From the NCBI GenBank assembly GCA_013306675.1, contig JABLUY010000064.1:90194-154193 (forward strand): a DNA stretch of 64,000 nucleotides, written 5' to 3'. Numbering within the stretch: position 1 is the first letter of the stretch; each line of letters starts with the position of its first letter. This DNA is from Thraustochytrium sp. TN22 (taxonomy: Eukaryota; Sar; Bigyra; Thraustochytrida; Thraustochytriidae). Shown piece by piece: positions 63,994 through 64,000 of the stretch. Made by a program: the position numbers and the translations under genes. The notes below the pieces were generated by a model. That model did no database searches. It was not told the origin of the DNA and saw nothing but the letters and a program-made list of their open reading frames with translations.

Positions 63994-64000
63994 GCGGCGG
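63941..64000. repeat. (GGC)n microsatellite at window edge
   Basis: A near-perfect GGC array interrupted by one CAG-like unit near 63983; it continues past the window end. Confidence 0.95.

Larger units (their letters stand above)
62170..64000. other. GC-rich non-coding end of window
   Basis: It holds a long direct repeat, eight CACTGGCA motifs (62379, 63043, 63058, 63516, 63565, 63737, 63881 and a partial near 63070) and a terminal GGC array. It resembles the promoter regions elsewhere in the window, so a gene may start just beyond the right edge. Open frames here are compositional. Confidence 0.45.

Overview
The window is nuclear DNA from a GC-rich, gene-dense, intron-poor eukaryotic microbe. 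Nothing bacterial is visible: no operons, no Shine-Dalgarno pattern, and the proteins are eukaryotic (R2R3-MYB factor, VPS53, SAS-6-like centriolar protein, BRCT/SANT protein, mitochondrial dehydrogenase subunits with presequences). Two genes need a short 5' GT-AG intron (68 and 80 nt) to restore a complete protein. The reversed UMP synthase fusion (OMP decarboxylase first, orotate phosphoribosyltransferase second) is typical of stramenopiles, so my best guess is a stramenopile protist such as a labyrinthulomycete; that placement is an inference from few markers. I saw no plastid-type genes.

Layout. 1-2.6 kb: the 5' part of an R2R3-MYB factor running off the left edge. 4.5-8.5 kb: a large LRR protein with a spliced 53-nt first exon. 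9.3-12.3 kb: a triple-KH RNA-binding protein convergent with a SAS-6-like protein. 14.0-18.2 kb: two tandem paralogues coding for secreted-type, cysteine-rich, about 7-TM proteins of unknown family. 18.7-20.3 kb: a SWIM zinc finger plus degenerate kinase. 20.3-26.4 kb: a repeat-rich stretch without a recognisable gene. 26.4-30.7 kb: an FCS-like zinc-finger protein and acetylornithine deacetylase. 31.1-32.8 kb: a frame-disrupted relic joining a YqaJ-like nuclease to the end of a piggyBac-type transposase, followed by satellite-like repeats. 33.6-46.5 kb: LRRC57-like protein, BCKDH E1-alpha, OMPDC-OPRT, 2-oxoglutarate dehydrogenase E1 with a large insertion, and VPS53. 46.6-51.6 kb: an EF-hand protein and a GH92 mannosidase, divergent. 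51.8-56.7 kb: a Gln-rich protein split by a G9-run frameshift and a BRCT-SANT protein. 57.9-62.2 kb: an ammonium transporter and a RING-H2 protein. 62.2-64 kb: repeats.

Genes alternate strand freely, and convergent pairs lie 100-500 bp apart. They do not form one pathway. Several serve core metabolism: the two 2-oxo acid dehydrogenase E1 subunits depend on lipoyl E2/E3 complexes in mitochondria, UMP synthase ends pyrimidine synthesis, acetylornithine deacetylase feeds arginine/polyamine synthesis, and the ammonium transporter brings in nitrogen. Non-coding DNA carries two recurrent short motifs (CACTGGCA and AACTTGAA families) and short tandem repeats just upstream of many start codons, which look like promoter architecture.
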